A DNA stretch of 64,000 nucleotides from Candidatus Tenderia electrophaga (GCA_001447805.1 CP013099.1:2489181-2553180), one strand, 5' to 3'. Shown: positions 8,382 to 18,322, counted from the stretch's first letter. The notes: generated by a model from the sequence alone, not told the origin. Numbers and translations: made by a program.

Positions 8382-11147
8382 GTGCCTAGCTGGGAGATCT
8401 TCACCTACGGCGGCGGCGCGGTACTGCTGCAACTCTTTAATGGCCTGGTCGCCATCCTCGGCGACAACGACTATTTGGTGCTGCTCAAGATTACCGGCTT
8501 GATCACCGTCATCTGGGTGATCATCGAGGCGATCTTCATGCGCAGGCCGATCAGCATCCAACCGTTCGTTGTCGTGATCCTGGTCTTTTATGTCCTATTC
8601 ATTCCGCGGGTCAACGTGATCATCACCGACCGCATCAATCCCGCCAACAGCGGTGTGGTGGCGAACGTGCCCATCGGTGTCGGGTTCACCGCCTCCATGG
8701 CGAGCAATGTCGGGGATTGGATGGCGCGCACCTTCGAGAGCGTACTGTCCCTGCCCAATGACCTCCAGTACAGCAGTAACGGCTTGCTGTTCGGTTCAAA
8801 CCTGCTCCGGGCCTCGACACAGTTCGAGATCACCGACAGCCGGTTGGCGGGCAACATCTCCGAGTTCATGCAGCAATGCGTGTTCTACGACATTCTCACC
8901 GGCTTTTACACCTGGGGGGATATTGTCGATGAACCTGATCTTTGGACCATGCTCCAGTCTACCGCGAACCCGGCGCGATCGTTTCAGTATCTGGACGCAT
9001 CGGGAAGCAAATCCATCGTTACCTGTCCCGCCGGTGCCGCCCTGCTCAATACCGACTGGACCAACGAAATCACCCGCGCCCGGCAGATCTACGGCAACCG
9101 CCTCTTTCCCGGCGATCCACTGGCGGAGGCCAAATTCATGGCCGCACTGCCGGTTTCCTATGCCTACATGAGCAACATTACGACCACCGCTGCGGATTCT
9201 ATCCGCCAGAACATGATGGCCAATGCAGTGAAACGTTCGCTCACACGATTTGCCGCCCGGGCCGATGCCAGCGCTGCCGCTCAGGATCTGGCACTGGCAC
9301 AGGCCGAGGCGCAACGTAGCGCGTCTTACTCCGTACTCGGGGAACTGGCCGGTAAGACCCTGCCCTTGCTACGCAACATCTTCGAGGTGTTGGTGTACGG
9401 CATGTTTCCGTTGTTTCTGGTCCTGATGTTTACCCCCGCGGCCGGTAAGGCGCTGATGTTTTATCTGAAGTCTGTCTTCTGGCTACAGCTCTGGGCACCA
9501 CTCTATGCGCTCATCAATCTGATCATGACCAGTTACTCGGCGGATACCGGCATGGCCGTGGCGACCTTACCTTCAGGGGGCCAGGCCTTGACACTGGCGA
9601 CGGCCACCGCCCTGGGTAACGTCAATGCAGACATCGCCGCCATCGCCAGTTACATGGCCTGGATGATTCCCCTGATCTCCTGGGGCGTAGTCAACGCCGG
9701 TGCCGGAATGTCCATGTCCATGTTGGCATCTGGGCTGGGGGCCATCACACAGCAGGCGGGCTCACGTGCCGCGGCCGATATCTCCCACGGCAACGTCAGC
9801 ATGGGCAATATGGGGCTGTATGGTCAGCATGGATTCAAGAACGACTTTGCGCCAGCTTACGCAGGCGGTGTGGGCACCATGGTCGACGGCCAGGGCACAA
9901 CTCACAAGATGATGCCAACCGGCGCCGAGACCTTGAGTTATCAGCAATCGAATCTTGGATTCGGAACTCAGATAACCAATGCGATGCGCTCCAGCGTGGC
10001 GACACAGCTTTCAGAGTCTCAGGAATCGGCGTGGCAAAACACGGCAGCCTACAGTCAATCCCTCGCATCCAATTACAGCGATATGAAACGGTTCGTGGAC
10101 CAGACCTCGAGCGGTACCGGGGTCAGTCAGGAATTCAAAATGCAGGATGGGACATCCGTGCAACAAGAATTCGGCGAGCTGACATCTGTCGCCAACAACT
10201 TCGCCAGCAAGTATGGCGTGTCCAACGACCAGGCGGTAGCCATGATTGGTGCCGCGGGATTCGGAGGAAAGATCCCTCTTACAGAAATTGGGGCTGACAT
10301 AAAGGCACAATTCAGAAATCAGGATGCACTCCAAAATGCCTGGTCTGAAGCACAACAGCTCAATCAAAGCACTAACTTCTCCGAACGTTATCAGAATGTC
10401 TCCAGCGCCGTTCAAGCGGAGGCCGCCAGGGTCAGCTCCGAGCATAATGATTCCTTTGCTGGAGAAGTCGCCGGTGGACTCACAGAACAGACACAGTACA
10501 GAGATGACGCTCAGACCAGTTATAGAGACGTGGATCAGTGGCAACACACGAAATCCCGAGTGGATGATCAGGGTTTCAGCTTCCAGGGCGACGTCGGCAT
10601 GGCCGTCAGGCGATTCATGATCGAGGAAGAAAATCGTTCCCCCGCCGACGTAGACAGCATCATCCATCGCCACAACATGGGCGATACCAGCGCCACCGCA
10701 ACACTGTCCGATTCGGTTTCCCATTTCGCACAAGCACATGGAAAGGAACTCGCTGGAATACAAGCGGCGCCTGACACGCATACTGTATCTGACGCCGGTG
10801 AAGCACACACAGCAGCGATCGGCAGTAGACGATCTCAGGTGGCTGAGTCTGGGCTCTCAAACTCGGCAGTAGTTCGGCAGGCGGCTCAAGCGTCGGGTAT
10901 TCAAGGCGAACGTGATGTCAGTGACGGGGTAGCAACCTTGATGGATGAATCCGGACTTGGTATAGATGCTGCCACAACGAGAATCGGTATGGGGCGTGCT
11001 TCAGTAACCGATGACGGCCAGCAATTGGAAGAGACGGTAGAAGATAAACAGCGGATCCACTCTGTGGGTACCGCTCCGAGTATCCACGAAACCATGGACA
11101 AGGTAAAAACGAAATTGACTAACAAATTCTCCGATTTATTTGATTAA
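8382..11147 (+). CDS. traG: TraG, inner-membrane mating-pair protein
   Basis: A 921-residue protein starting at GTG with a GAGG site just upstream. The N-terminal half (about residues 1-470) has several membrane spans (residues 35-70, then 330-375 and 415-460) and matches the TraG N-terminal region needed for pilus assembly. The rest is a long Gln/Ser/Ala-rich hydrophilic domain (TraG*-like), linked in F to mating-pair stabilisation and entry exclusion. The C-terminal part is lower in complexity and less conserved. It ends the tra operon, and its last 12 bases overlap the converging gene at 11136. Confidence 0.9.
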   Translation: MPSWEIFTYGGGAVLLQLFNGLVAILGDNDYLVLLKITGLITVIWVIIEAIFMRRPISIQPFVVVILVFYVLFIPRVNVIITDRINPANSGVVANVPIGVGFTASMASNVGDWMARTFESVLSLPNDLQYSSNGLLFGSNLLRASTQFEITDSRLAGNISEFMQQCVFYDILTGFYTWGDIVDEPDLWTMLQSTANPARSFQYLDASGSKSIVTCPAGAALLNTDWTNEITRARQIYGNRLFPGDPLAEAKFMAALPVSYAYMSNITTTAADSIRQNMMANAVKRSLTRFAARADASAAAQDLALAQAEAQRSASYSVLGELAGKTLPLLRNIFEVLVYGMFPLFLVLMFTPAAGKALMFYLKSVFWLQLWAPLYALINLIMTSYSADTGMAVATLPSGGQALTLATATALGNVNADIAAIASYMAWMIPLISWGVVNAGAGMSMSMLASGLGAITQQAGSRAAADISHGNVSMGNMGLYGQHGFKNDFAPAYAGGVGTMVDGQGTTHKMMPTGAETLSYQQSNLGFGTQITNAMRSSVATQLSESQESAWQNTAAYSQSLASNYSDMKRFVDQTSSGTGVSQEFKMQDGTSVQQEFGELTSVANNFASKYGVSNDQAVAMIGAAGFGGKIPLTEIGADIKAQFRNQDALQNAWSEAQQLNQSTNFSERYQNVSSAVQAEAARVSSEHNDSFAGEVAGGLTEQTQYRDDAQTSYRDVDQWQHTKSRVDDQGFSFQGDVGMAVRRFMIEEENRSPADVDSIIHRHNMGDTSATATLSDSVSHFAQAHGKELAGIQAAPDTHTVSDAGEAHTAAIGSRRSQVAESGLSNSAVVRQAAQASGIQGERDVSDGVATLMDESGLGIDAATTRIGMGRASVTDDGQQLEETVEDKQRIHSVGTAPSIHETMDKVKTKLTNKFSDLFD

Positions 11148-11453
11148 CGAATCGTCATTCGTCACGTTTCGGAGATCGAGCGGCTGTGATGGAGAAAATG
11201 TTGCTTCGCTCGTTTCCTTCCACCATTTCTGACTCTCCCTCTCCTTTTTCTTCCGTTCGTCCAGAGGCAATTTCGCAACGTTAGCCATGTGGGACTTGTA
11301 TATCCTGCGGAACACAGGAATAGCGATCGCGACCAAAACGAACCCAACCAGGTAATCCTCGAAAAGCACAGCCAATCCAGGCAGGAATTGGCCAAACCCG
11401 ACGACAATTCCTGCTAGCAATAAAAGACCACAAATTTCCCTGAATATGCGCAT
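11136..11453 (-). CDS. Small two-span membrane protein, unknown function
   Basis: A 105-residue ORF with two hydrophobic segments (LLLLAGIVVGFGQFLPGLAVLF and YLVGFVLVAIAIPVF) and a charged cytosolic tail (KLPLDERKKKERESQKWW). ATGs at 11498 and 11468 are also in frame; 11453 is chosen because a GAGAG stretch lies a suitable distance upstream and the protein then begins MRIFREICG. It converges on traG and overlaps its last 12 bases. I do not recognise the family. The membrane pattern and Arg/Lys-rich tail favour a real gene over chance. Confidence 0.5.
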   Translation of the reverse strand: MRIFREICGLLLLAGIVVGFGQFLPGLAVLFEDYLVGFVLVAIAIPVFRRIYKSHMANVAKLPLDERKKKERESQKWWKETSEATFSPSQPLDLRNVTNDDSLIK

Positions 11454-11508
11454 GTCCTGCTCTCTCATTAATCCGATGGCCCGTATCACCAACTGCATTG
11501 ATCAATTT

Positions 11509-11531
11509 GACATAACGTCATAGGCTATGTC
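11509..11531. promoter_or_regulatory. Small inverted repeat upstream of the 11136-11453 gene
   Basis: GACATA at 11509-11514 is mirrored by TATGTC at 11526-11531. It sits just upstream of the possible starts of the small membrane protein and downstream of merR. It could be an operator or chance. Confidence 0.2.
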
Positions 11532-11591
11532 CAGCAGGTTTGACCGGAGGCCCGGATAGATAGCCACTCGCCCGCTAAAATTGGCCGGTCT

Positions 11592-12029
11592 TTACTGTTC
11601 TTTCTCTCCTGACGGGCTTATCGTCGATTCCTTGCCCAAGGCCTCGATAAGCGCGCAGTGAATGTCATTAGCATCCGCCGCCTCGCATTGGGAAAGCAGA
11701 TCCAGCAACGCGCCACGCATGGACTGAAGATCTCGCAGGCGTTCTTCGATCTTTGCTATTTTCAAGCGCGCCAATTGCTGCACCTCCAGGCAATGACCAT
11801 CGCCGAGACCCAGCAACTCGCGTATTTCCTTGAGTGTGAAACCAAGCTGTTGCGCGCGCCGGATGAATCGCACACGTGCGATTTCCGCAATGGGGTATTG
11901 CCGAAAGCCTTGTGCTGGTTTCGGGGGCTCCCGGATTATACCCAGGCGTTGATAATAACGTATGGTCTCAACGTTGACGCCTGATCGGTCGGCCAGTTTG
12001 CCGATGGTGAGTTCTTTGGTTGCATTCAT
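11592..12029 (-). CDS. merR: MerR, Hg(II)-responsive regulator
   Basis: A 145-residue MerR-family activator. The N-terminal winged helix-turn-helix (TIGKLADRSGVNVETIRYYQRLG) precedes the dimerisation helix. The three Hg-binding cysteines are present at C80, C115 and C125, in the order and spacing of Tn501 MerR (82, 117, 126), which makes this the mercury sensor. Unusually it is the last gene of the mer set on the same strand, 70 bases after merC, instead of being divergent from merT. It probably acts at the dyad in the merT promoter (14683-14714). Confidence 0.93.
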   Translation of the reverse strand: MNATKELTIGKLADRSGVNVETIRYYQRLGIIREPPKPAQGFRQYPIAEIARVRFIRRAQQLGFTLKEIRELLGLGDGHCLEVQQLARLKIAKIEERLRDLQSMRGALLDLLSQCEAADANDIHCALIEALGKESTISPSGEKEQ

Positions 12030-12041
12030 ATTCGATTCGGC

Positions 12042-12070
12042 ACCTACTCACTCTTTGTGGACGCTGTCAA
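12042..12070 (-). promoter_or_regulatory. Possible merR promoter
   Basis: On the - strand a perfect TTGACA (12065-12070) is followed after 17 bases by GTAGGT (12042-12047). If used, transcription would start only a few bases before the merR ATG, giving a nearly leaderless message. The -10 match is poor, so this is tentative. Confidence 0.4.
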
Positions 12071-12099
12071 ATACTACATGTTCTCTCGGGGTGCATCAC

Positions 12100-12453
12100 C
12101 TATGTTGCACAAGACGACGGTTGTTTACGCACCAGTACCAGATCCCATACCGATGCACCAACCAGTCCAGCAAACCCGGTATAGGAAATGGGTGCGAATA
12201 CCCATAACCCAACAAAGGCTGCGACACTGCTGCCCAGACCCAGATAAAACGGACCATTCCGCCCGTGTCTCTGCCTGGAAGATTTCAAGGTCCAAATGCT
12301 GAATCCCAACAAAAACACCAATAACGGGATCAATATGGCATCGTTAATCAGAAAACCGGCGCCCAACGCGGTCAGCGCGGCGATGACCGGCGCAAGACCG
12401 AGACAACACGCGCCGACGATAACGGAACCCAGTGAACTTAGTATCTGGCGCAT
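12100..12453 (-). CDS. merC: MerC-type mercury transport protein
   Basis: A 117-residue membrane protein with about four hydrophobic spans. The first holds a vicinal cysteine pair in GSVIVGACCLGLAP, the Hg-binding site expected for MerC-like importers, and the C-terminus carries a further Cys. The ATG at 12453 is preferred over the upstream one at 12513 because AGAGGAGT lies directly before it. It follows merA by about 50 bases. It probably brings Hg(II) across the inner membrane in parallel with MerT. A MerF- or MerH-like assignment is less likely because of length and span number. Confidence 0.75.
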   Translation of the reverse strand: MRQILSSLGSVIVGACCLGLAPVIAALTALGAGFLINDAILIPLLVFLLGFSIWTLKSSRQRHGRNGPFYLGLGSSVAAFVGLWVFAPISYTGFAGLVGASVWDLVLVRKQPSSCAT

Positions 12454-12502
12454 GTCGATACTCCTCTGTGCCGTGGCAATTGTGGCGTTGGCATCGGAAA
12501 CA

Positions 12503-14211
<1,709 letters not shown>

Positions 14212-14241
14212 AATGTTGCTCCTCAATACATTCACTAAAAA

Positions 14242-14649
14242 TCAATCCAGTAGATAAGGCCCATACCAGGGGAAACTGATCACCACCAGCACGAACACGC
14301 TCACGACCCAGAAGGCGATGCGCTGCTTGCGCAGGTTGGCGGGCCGGGCGCAGGGTGCGTCCACGGCGCAGGCCTGGGGGACGAGATACAGTTTGCGAAA
14401 GGCCAACCCCAGAAAGATCAGAGTCAGGCCGATGAAAATGGGCCGGTAGGGTTCCAGGGCGCTGAGATTACCGATCCACGAGCCGCTGATGCCCAGCATC
14501 AGCAATACTAAGGGGCCGATACAACAGGTGGAGGCGGCGATGGCGGCGATAACGCCGCCGACCAGGGTGCCCTTGCCGGCCCCGCTGCTCACCGGCTTGG
14601 CCCGCCCTTCGGCCGCATCCGTCTGCGCGGCCGTCTGAGAATGAGTCAT
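14242..14649 (-). CDS. merT: MerT, inner-membrane mercury transporter
   Basis: A 135-residue membrane protein with three predicted spans. The first carries the vicinal cysteines (AASTCCIGPLVLLMLG) and the loop after the second has a Cys pair (ACAVDAPC), as in Tn501/Tn21 MerT. It imports Hg(II) from MerP for MerA. It is the promoter-proximal gene of the mer operon, with AAGGAG in front of the ATG. The N-terminal about 27 residues are hydrophilic. Confidence 0.95.
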   Translation of the reverse strand: MTHSQTAAQTDAAEGRAKPVSSGAGKGTLVGGVIAAIAASTCCIGPLVLLMLGISGSWIGNLSALEPYRPIFIGLTLIFLGLAFRKLYLVPQACAVDAPCARPANLRKQRIAFWVVSVFVLVVISFPWYGPYLLD

Positions 14650-14682
14650 GGCAAACTCCTTAGAAAAACCGTTGATGGGGGA

Positions 14683-14714
14683 ATTCTAGACTCCGTACCT
14701 TACAACGGAGTCAA
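14683..14714 (-). promoter_or_regulatory. mer operon promoter/operator (MerR site)
   Basis: Read on the - strand: -35 TTGACT (14709-14714), -10 TAGAAT (14683-14688), spacer 20 bases, longer than the usual 17 as expected for MerR-activated promoters. The spacer overlaps an inverted repeat, ACTCCGT (14690-14696) against ACGGAGT (14705-14711), with the same 22-base overall extent as classical mer operators. It drives merT and the genes behind it. Confidence 0.85.
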
Positions 14715-14772
14715 GCGGCATTTCGTTTTTTCCTTCCCGCCGCCACCTCCGCAAAATTCCGGGCAAACGGGC

Positions 14773-14803
14773 TTGACCTGGAGTTGACTCCAAGGTTTAG
14801 ACT
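14773..14803 (+). promoter_or_regulatory. Promoter/operator of the divergent MerR-type module
   Basis: On the + strand: -35 TTGACC (14773-14778), -10 TAGACT (14798-14803), spacer 19 bases. Inside the spacer is an imperfect dyad (14776-14796) with core GGAGT-TG-ACTCC and outer ACCT/AGGT. Spacing and symmetry are those of MerR-family operators of the CueR/PbrR kind and differ in sequence from the mer operator nearby. The likely regulator is the MerR-family gene at 17222. Confidence 0.78.
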
Positions 14804-14832
14804 TTCCCGCAATGAAAGCATGGGAGCACGAA

Positions 14833-15669
14833 ATGAAACCATACCTGTGGCACACCCTGCCCGGCGCGGTGGCGGCGGCCGCGCTGCTAGCCCTCGGCAA
14901 CAACGCCGCCCTGGCCCACGACCCCGTCTTCGGCATCGGCCCCCACGTGCTGTACAAGGGCGGGGTCGAGACCGCTGTCCATCAGCACCGGGAAAAAGCC
15001 GGGGAAGAGACGGAAAATGAACTGGCTTTGGAATTGGTCTACGGGGTTACCGGCGACTGGGCGGCGGGCGTGGAGCTGCCCTACGCCAGCAAGGAGGAAG
15101 GGCCGGAATCGTCCAGCGGTCCGGCGGATATCAAACTGTTCACCAAATACCGCTTCTGGCGCGAGGACTCGCTGGGCCTGCAGGAATCGGCCGCGGTGCT
15201 GCTGGCGGTGAATATGGACAACGGCGACGAAACGCAAAGCCCACCCCTGGGTAACGGTGCCACGGATTATCTGGCCGGACTCACTTACGGCTATGAAGGA
15301 CTTGAATGGTACCGTTGGGCCAGTGCGCGTTACCTGCGCCCCGGTGAGAACGATGCTGGTTTACAGATGAGCGACAAATGGCAGGTGGACTTTGTGGGCG
15401 GCTGGCGCCCCACGCCGCCTGAATACCGCAGGCCCGACACCGTCTGGCTGCTTGAACTCAATGGCGAGTTCGCGGAGAAAGCCACGTTGAACGGCAACAC
15501 CCTCGCCAACAGCGGCGGCAGCGAGTGGTTCCTCTCCCCCGGCATTTTCTGGACCTATCGCAACTTCGCCATTAAGGCCGGTGTACAGATTCCCATCGCC
15601 AGCGACCTGAACGGTACGCAGGACGAATCTGATTACCGCGCCAGCGCCAGTTTCGAGTGGCACTTGTAA
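14833..15669 (+). CDS. Outer-membrane beta-barrel protein, metal-linked
   Basis: A 278-residue exported protein. After a signal peptide (about residues 1-28, ending LAHD) it shows alternating amphipathic strands throughout (ELALELVYGVTGDWAAGVELPY, FLSPGIFWTYRNFAIKAGVQIPI) and ends in a beta-signal-like EWHL. This resembles the transporter-type barrels of heavy-metal and MetA-pathway families. The ATG at 14833 has GGGAG six bases before it; the in-frame ATG at 14812 would lie almost at the transcription start. Being first behind a MerR-type promoter suggests metal-induced outer-membrane passage or exclusion. The substrate is unknown. Confidence 0.7.
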   Translation: MKPYLWHTLPGAVAAAALLALGNNAALAHDPVFGIGPHVLYKGGVETAVHQHREKAGEETENELALELVYGVTGDWAAGVELPYASKEEGPESSSGPADIKLFTKYRFWREDSLGLQESAAVLLAVNMDNGDETQSPPLGNGATDYLAGLTYGYEGLEWYRWASARYLRPGENDAGLQMSDKWQVDFVGGWRPTPPEYRRPDTVWLLELNGEFAEKATLNGNTLANSGGSEWFLSPGIFWTYRNFAIKAGVQIPIASDLNGTQDESDYRASASFEWHL

Positions 15670-15698
15670 CCTATGATTTTATTTTAGGAGCACACACC

Positions 15699-15995
15699 AT
15701 GAAGCATCTCGTTCAACTTATTGCCGCCACCGCCCTGCTCTGGGCGGGCCTCGCACTCGCCGCCGGCACCCAATACGACTTGCGCGTGGACGGCCTCGCC
15801 TGCCCCTTCTGCGCCTACGGCATCGAGAAGAAATTCCTCAAGACCGAAGGCGTCGAATCGGTGGACATCGACCTCAAAAACGGCCTGGTGATCGTGAAAA
15901 CCGCCGGAGGCAAGACCTTTACCGAGAATGAATTGAAGACCATCATCAACGACGCCGGCTTCACGATGAAGAGCATGACAGAGAAACCCTTATGA
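15699..15995 (+). CDS. Exported heavy-metal-associated (HMA) domain protein
   Basis: A 98-residue MerP-like protein: a signal peptide (about residues 1-21, ending ALAAGT) then one HMA domain with the motif LACPFCAYGIEKKF (CxxC) and a typical VESVDIDLKNGLVIV second strand. It likely binds a soft metal ion in the periplasm. TAGGAG precedes the ATG. Its stop overlaps the next gene by four bases. It differs from the merP at 14211 in motif (CPFC against CNMC), so it is probably not a duplicate for the same MerT. Confidence 0.8.
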   Translation: MKHLVQLIAATALLWAGLALAAGTQYDLRVDGLACPFCAYGIEKKFLKTEGVESVDIDLKNGLVIVKTAGGKTFTENELKTIINDAGFTMKSMTEKPL

Positions 15996-16969
15996 ACCAG
16001 ATTCGATGGTTGTCAGTGGGTGTGGCCGTGACCATCCTTACTGCACTCAGCACTGGCTGCTCCATCTGGTCGCCCTCGCCACAAGAATCGCCCTACGAGC
16101 TCATCAAGACCTGGGGTGGCAAAGGCACCGAACCCGGCCGGTTCAACGAACCCACCGGCATCGCCGTATTTGGCAACGAGGTCTTCGTCAGCGACTCGCG
16201 CAACGCCCGCATCCAGGTGTTCGATCTCGACGGCAATTTCAAACGCGCCTTCGGCGAGGCGGGCGAGGCACCCGGGCAACTGGGCCGCCCCATGAATTTG
16301 AGCGTTGCCCGCGGCGAGCTTTACGTAGCGGATTACTTCAACGACTGGATACAGGTCTACTCGTTGGACGGCCGCTTCCTGCGCGAAATCGGCCAGGCGG
16401 GCAGCGGCCCGGGCGAATTCGACGCCCCCGGGGGCGTGGCTGTTGCGGACAACGGCGATATATACGTGGCGGACTTTTACAACCAGCGTGTGCAACGACT
16501 GCGTGCCGACGGCCGGTTCATCCGCCAATGGGGCGTGACCCGCGAGACCGGCGTGTTCGGCGGCAAGCTCGGCTATCCCACTGACGTGGCCGTGGCCGCG
16601 GATGGAACCTTGTATGTCGCCGACGGCTACAACGACCGCGTGCTGGCCTACGGACCTGATGGCGATTTGATGACGAAATGGGGCGGGCCCTTTGCCATGA
16701 ATATCCACGGCCCGTGGAACGGCTGGTTCGCCACCGTCACCGGCATCGCCGTGGGACCAAAAGGCAATATATATGTGGCCGACTTCTATAACGACCGGGT
16801 GCAAAAATTTATCCCGGACGGGGAATTTCTCAACACCTTCGGCATCCCCGGCGACGGGACAACGCATACCGCCATTGCTGTGGCGGTTACCGACGACGGC
16901 AACGTGTTCGTGGCCGACTACGCCAACCATCAAGTCCAGATGTGGAGACCGGATGAGCAAGACCGTTAA
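15992..16969 (+). CDS. NHL-repeat six-bladed propeller lipoprotein
   Basis: A 325-residue protein with a lipoprotein signal (lipobox LSTGC near residue 23). Six NHL-type repeats follow, each with the signature IYVADFYNDRVQ or a variant (FVSDSRNARIQVF, YVADYFNDWIQVY, YVADFYNQRVQRL, YVADGYNDRVLAY, YVADFYNDRVQKF, FVADYANHQVQMW). They should close a six-bladed beta-propeller anchored in the envelope. NHL propellers bind partners or catalyse; some organomercurial and lyase enzymes share the fold, but no such activity can be claimed here. The gene is coupled to both neighbours by overlaps. Confidence 0.8.
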   Translation: MNQIRWLSVGVAVTILTALSTGCSIWSPSPQESPYELIKTWGGKGTEPGRFNEPTGIAVFGNEVFVSDSRNARIQVFDLDGNFKRAFGEAGEAPGQLGRPMNLSVARGELYVADYFNDWIQVYSLDGRFLREIGQAGSGPGEFDAPGGVAVADNGDIYVADFYNQRVQRLRADGRFIRQWGVTRETGVFGGKLGYPTDVAVAADGTLYVADGYNDRVLAYGPDGDLMTKWGGPFAMNIHGPWNGWFATVTGIAVGPKGNIYVADFYNDRVQKFIPDGEFLNTFGIPGDGTTHTAIAVAVTDDGNVFVADYANHQVQMWRPDEQDR

Positions 16970-17225
16970 CATCGAAATCTTCACCGCGCCCAACTGCAAT
17001 AGATGCGGCCGCGCCGTGAGCCTGGTGCAGTCTCTGGCGCAAGAGCCCGGCAATGACTGGATAGCGTGGCGCCGGGTGGACGTGGTCGCCGAACTGGATT
17101 ACGCCGTGGCCATGGGCGTGCGCGCCACGCCCGCCATCGCCATTGACGGCAAGCTGATGTTTACTGCGCGGCCTACACACGACAAACTGTATCTAACATT
17201 GCAACAACACTTGAGTGAATCATGA
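16953..17225 (+). CDS. Small thioredoxin-like protein with CxxC
   Basis: A 90-residue thioredoxin/glutaredoxin-fold protein starting inside the end of the NHL gene (17-base overlap). The first strand runs into a redox or metal-binding motif, TAPNCNRCGRAV (CxxC), and a cis-Pro loop follows (VRATPAIAIDGKL). No signal peptide is seen, so it is cytosolic. It could reduce or relay metal-bound thiols for the regulator encoded next, with which it overlaps by four bases. Confidence 0.75.
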   Translation: MSKTVNIEIFTAPNCNRCGRAVSLVQSLAQEPGNDWIAWRRVDVVAELDYAVAMGVRATPAIAIDGKLMFTARPTHDKLYLTLQQHLSES

Positions 17226-17617
17226 CCCAACGCATCAGCGACATCACCCGGCAGCTCGGCCTTTCCGCCGACACCCTGCGCTATTACGAAAAAATCGGCC
17301 TATTGCCCAAGGTCAAGCGCACAGCCTCGGGTATCCGTGCCTACAACGACAAGGACATCTCCCGGCTCAAGTTCATCCAGCGCGCGCAGAGGATGAACTT
17401 CTCCCTGGCCGAGATCAAAGACCTATTGCAGATGCGCGAAGATCCACAACACGCGCGCACCGAAGTGCGTGAGCTTACCCACCGCAAGTTGGCAGACATC
17501 GAAAACCACCTGCAAGACCTCACCACCCTGCGCAATGAACTTACCCTGCTGGTCAATCTCTGCGCCGCCAGTGACAACGGCTGCCCGATTATTGAAGGTA
17601 TTGAAGACAGTGAATGA
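17222..17617 (+). CDS. MerR-family metal-responsive regulator
   Basis: A 131-residue MerR-family protein: HTH (ISDITRQLGLSADTLRYYEKIGLLP), a long dimerisation helix, then a metal-loop-like end with two cysteines (NLCAASDNGCPIIEGIE). The CPII ending is shared with CueR, CadR and PbrR-type sensors, whereas the third MerR cysteine (position 80 in the mer copy) is missing. It therefore probably senses another soft metal, or Hg with other geometry. It is last in the operon and likely autoregulated through the dyad at 14776-14796. Confidence 0.85.
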   Translation: MTQRISDITRQLGLSADTLRYYEKIGLLPKVKRTASGIRAYNDKDISRLKFIQRAQRMNFSLAEIKDLLQMREDPQHARTEVRELTHRKLADIENHLQDLTTLRNELTLLVNLCAASDNGCPIIEGIEDSE

Positions 17618-17629
17618 GCCTGTACACCT

Positions 17630-18289
17630 TTATCTCGCGGTCTCCACCGGCAAGCCTGCCTGTTTCCACTCGGGATAGCCATCCTGCAAACGCCTGACCC
17701 GGAAGCCTTTCCCGCGTAACAATTTCACGGCCTCGAAAGCGAGTACACAGTAGGGGCCACGGCAGTAAGCGACAATCTCACACTGCGGATCGAACTCGCT
17801 GAGATGTTTTTTCAATTCTTTCAAGGGAACATTGACCGCACCGGGCAAGTGGCCGGCGGCGTATTCGGCTGGAGGACGAACGTCCAATACGGTGACTGAA
17901 CCCTCTTTTGCCCGTTGCATCAATTCATCACGGGGTATCGGTTCCATGCTGTCTTTGCTGGTGAGATAGGTGCCGACCAACTGATCCACCTCGGCCAGAT
18001 GCCGTTCGGCCACGTTTCTCAAGCTGCCGACCAGTTCGTTCACATCCTCGCCATTTAGACGGTAGAAGACACGCTGACCCTCTTTGCGCGTCGTCACCAT
18101 CCCGGCATGGCGCAACTGCTGCAGGTGATGGGAGGTATTGGCCACACTCAGCCCCATCACCTTGGCGAGATCCTCCACCGAATATTCGCACTGGGCCAGA
18201 AACTCCAGCATCTCCAGCCGGTTGCCACTGCTCATCGCTTTGGCAACCTGGGCGAACTGCCCGAACAGGGCTTTTTTGAACGCACTCAT
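17630..18289 (-). CDS. ArsR-type repressor fused to a rhodanese domain
   Basis: A 219-residue regulator. Residues 1-95 form an ArsR winged helix (VEDLAKVMGLSVANTSHHLQQLRHAGMV, then REGQRVFYRL-like wing) with one Cys at about residue 34. Residues 115-215 form a rhodanese with the loop YCRGPYC. This architecture points to sensing of reactive sulfur (persulfide) rather than a metal ion. The ATG at 18289 is chosen; 18304 and 18346 are in-frame alternatives. It is divergent from the 18409 operon, and the shared 120-base gap holds two identical-type operators. Confidence 0.88.
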   Translation of the reverse strand: MSAFKKALFGQFAQVAKAMSSGNRLEMLEFLAQCEYSVEDLAKVMGLSVANTSHHLQQLRHAGMVTTRKEGQRVFYRLNGEDVNELVGSLRNVAERHLAEVDQLVGTYLTSKDSMEPIPRDELMQRAKEGSVTVLDVRPPAEYAAGHLPGAVNVPLKELKKHLSEFDPQCEIVAYCRGPYCVLAFEAVKLLRGKGFRVRRLQDGYPEWKQAGLPVETAR

Positions 18290-18322
18290 ACTTCTACCGT
18301 CCATTAAACGTACATCAATAAT

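Noticed and set aside
16013-17053. 346-residue - strand ORF
   Set aside because: Antisense of the NHL propeller gene; its His/Val repetition mirrors the NHL repeats.
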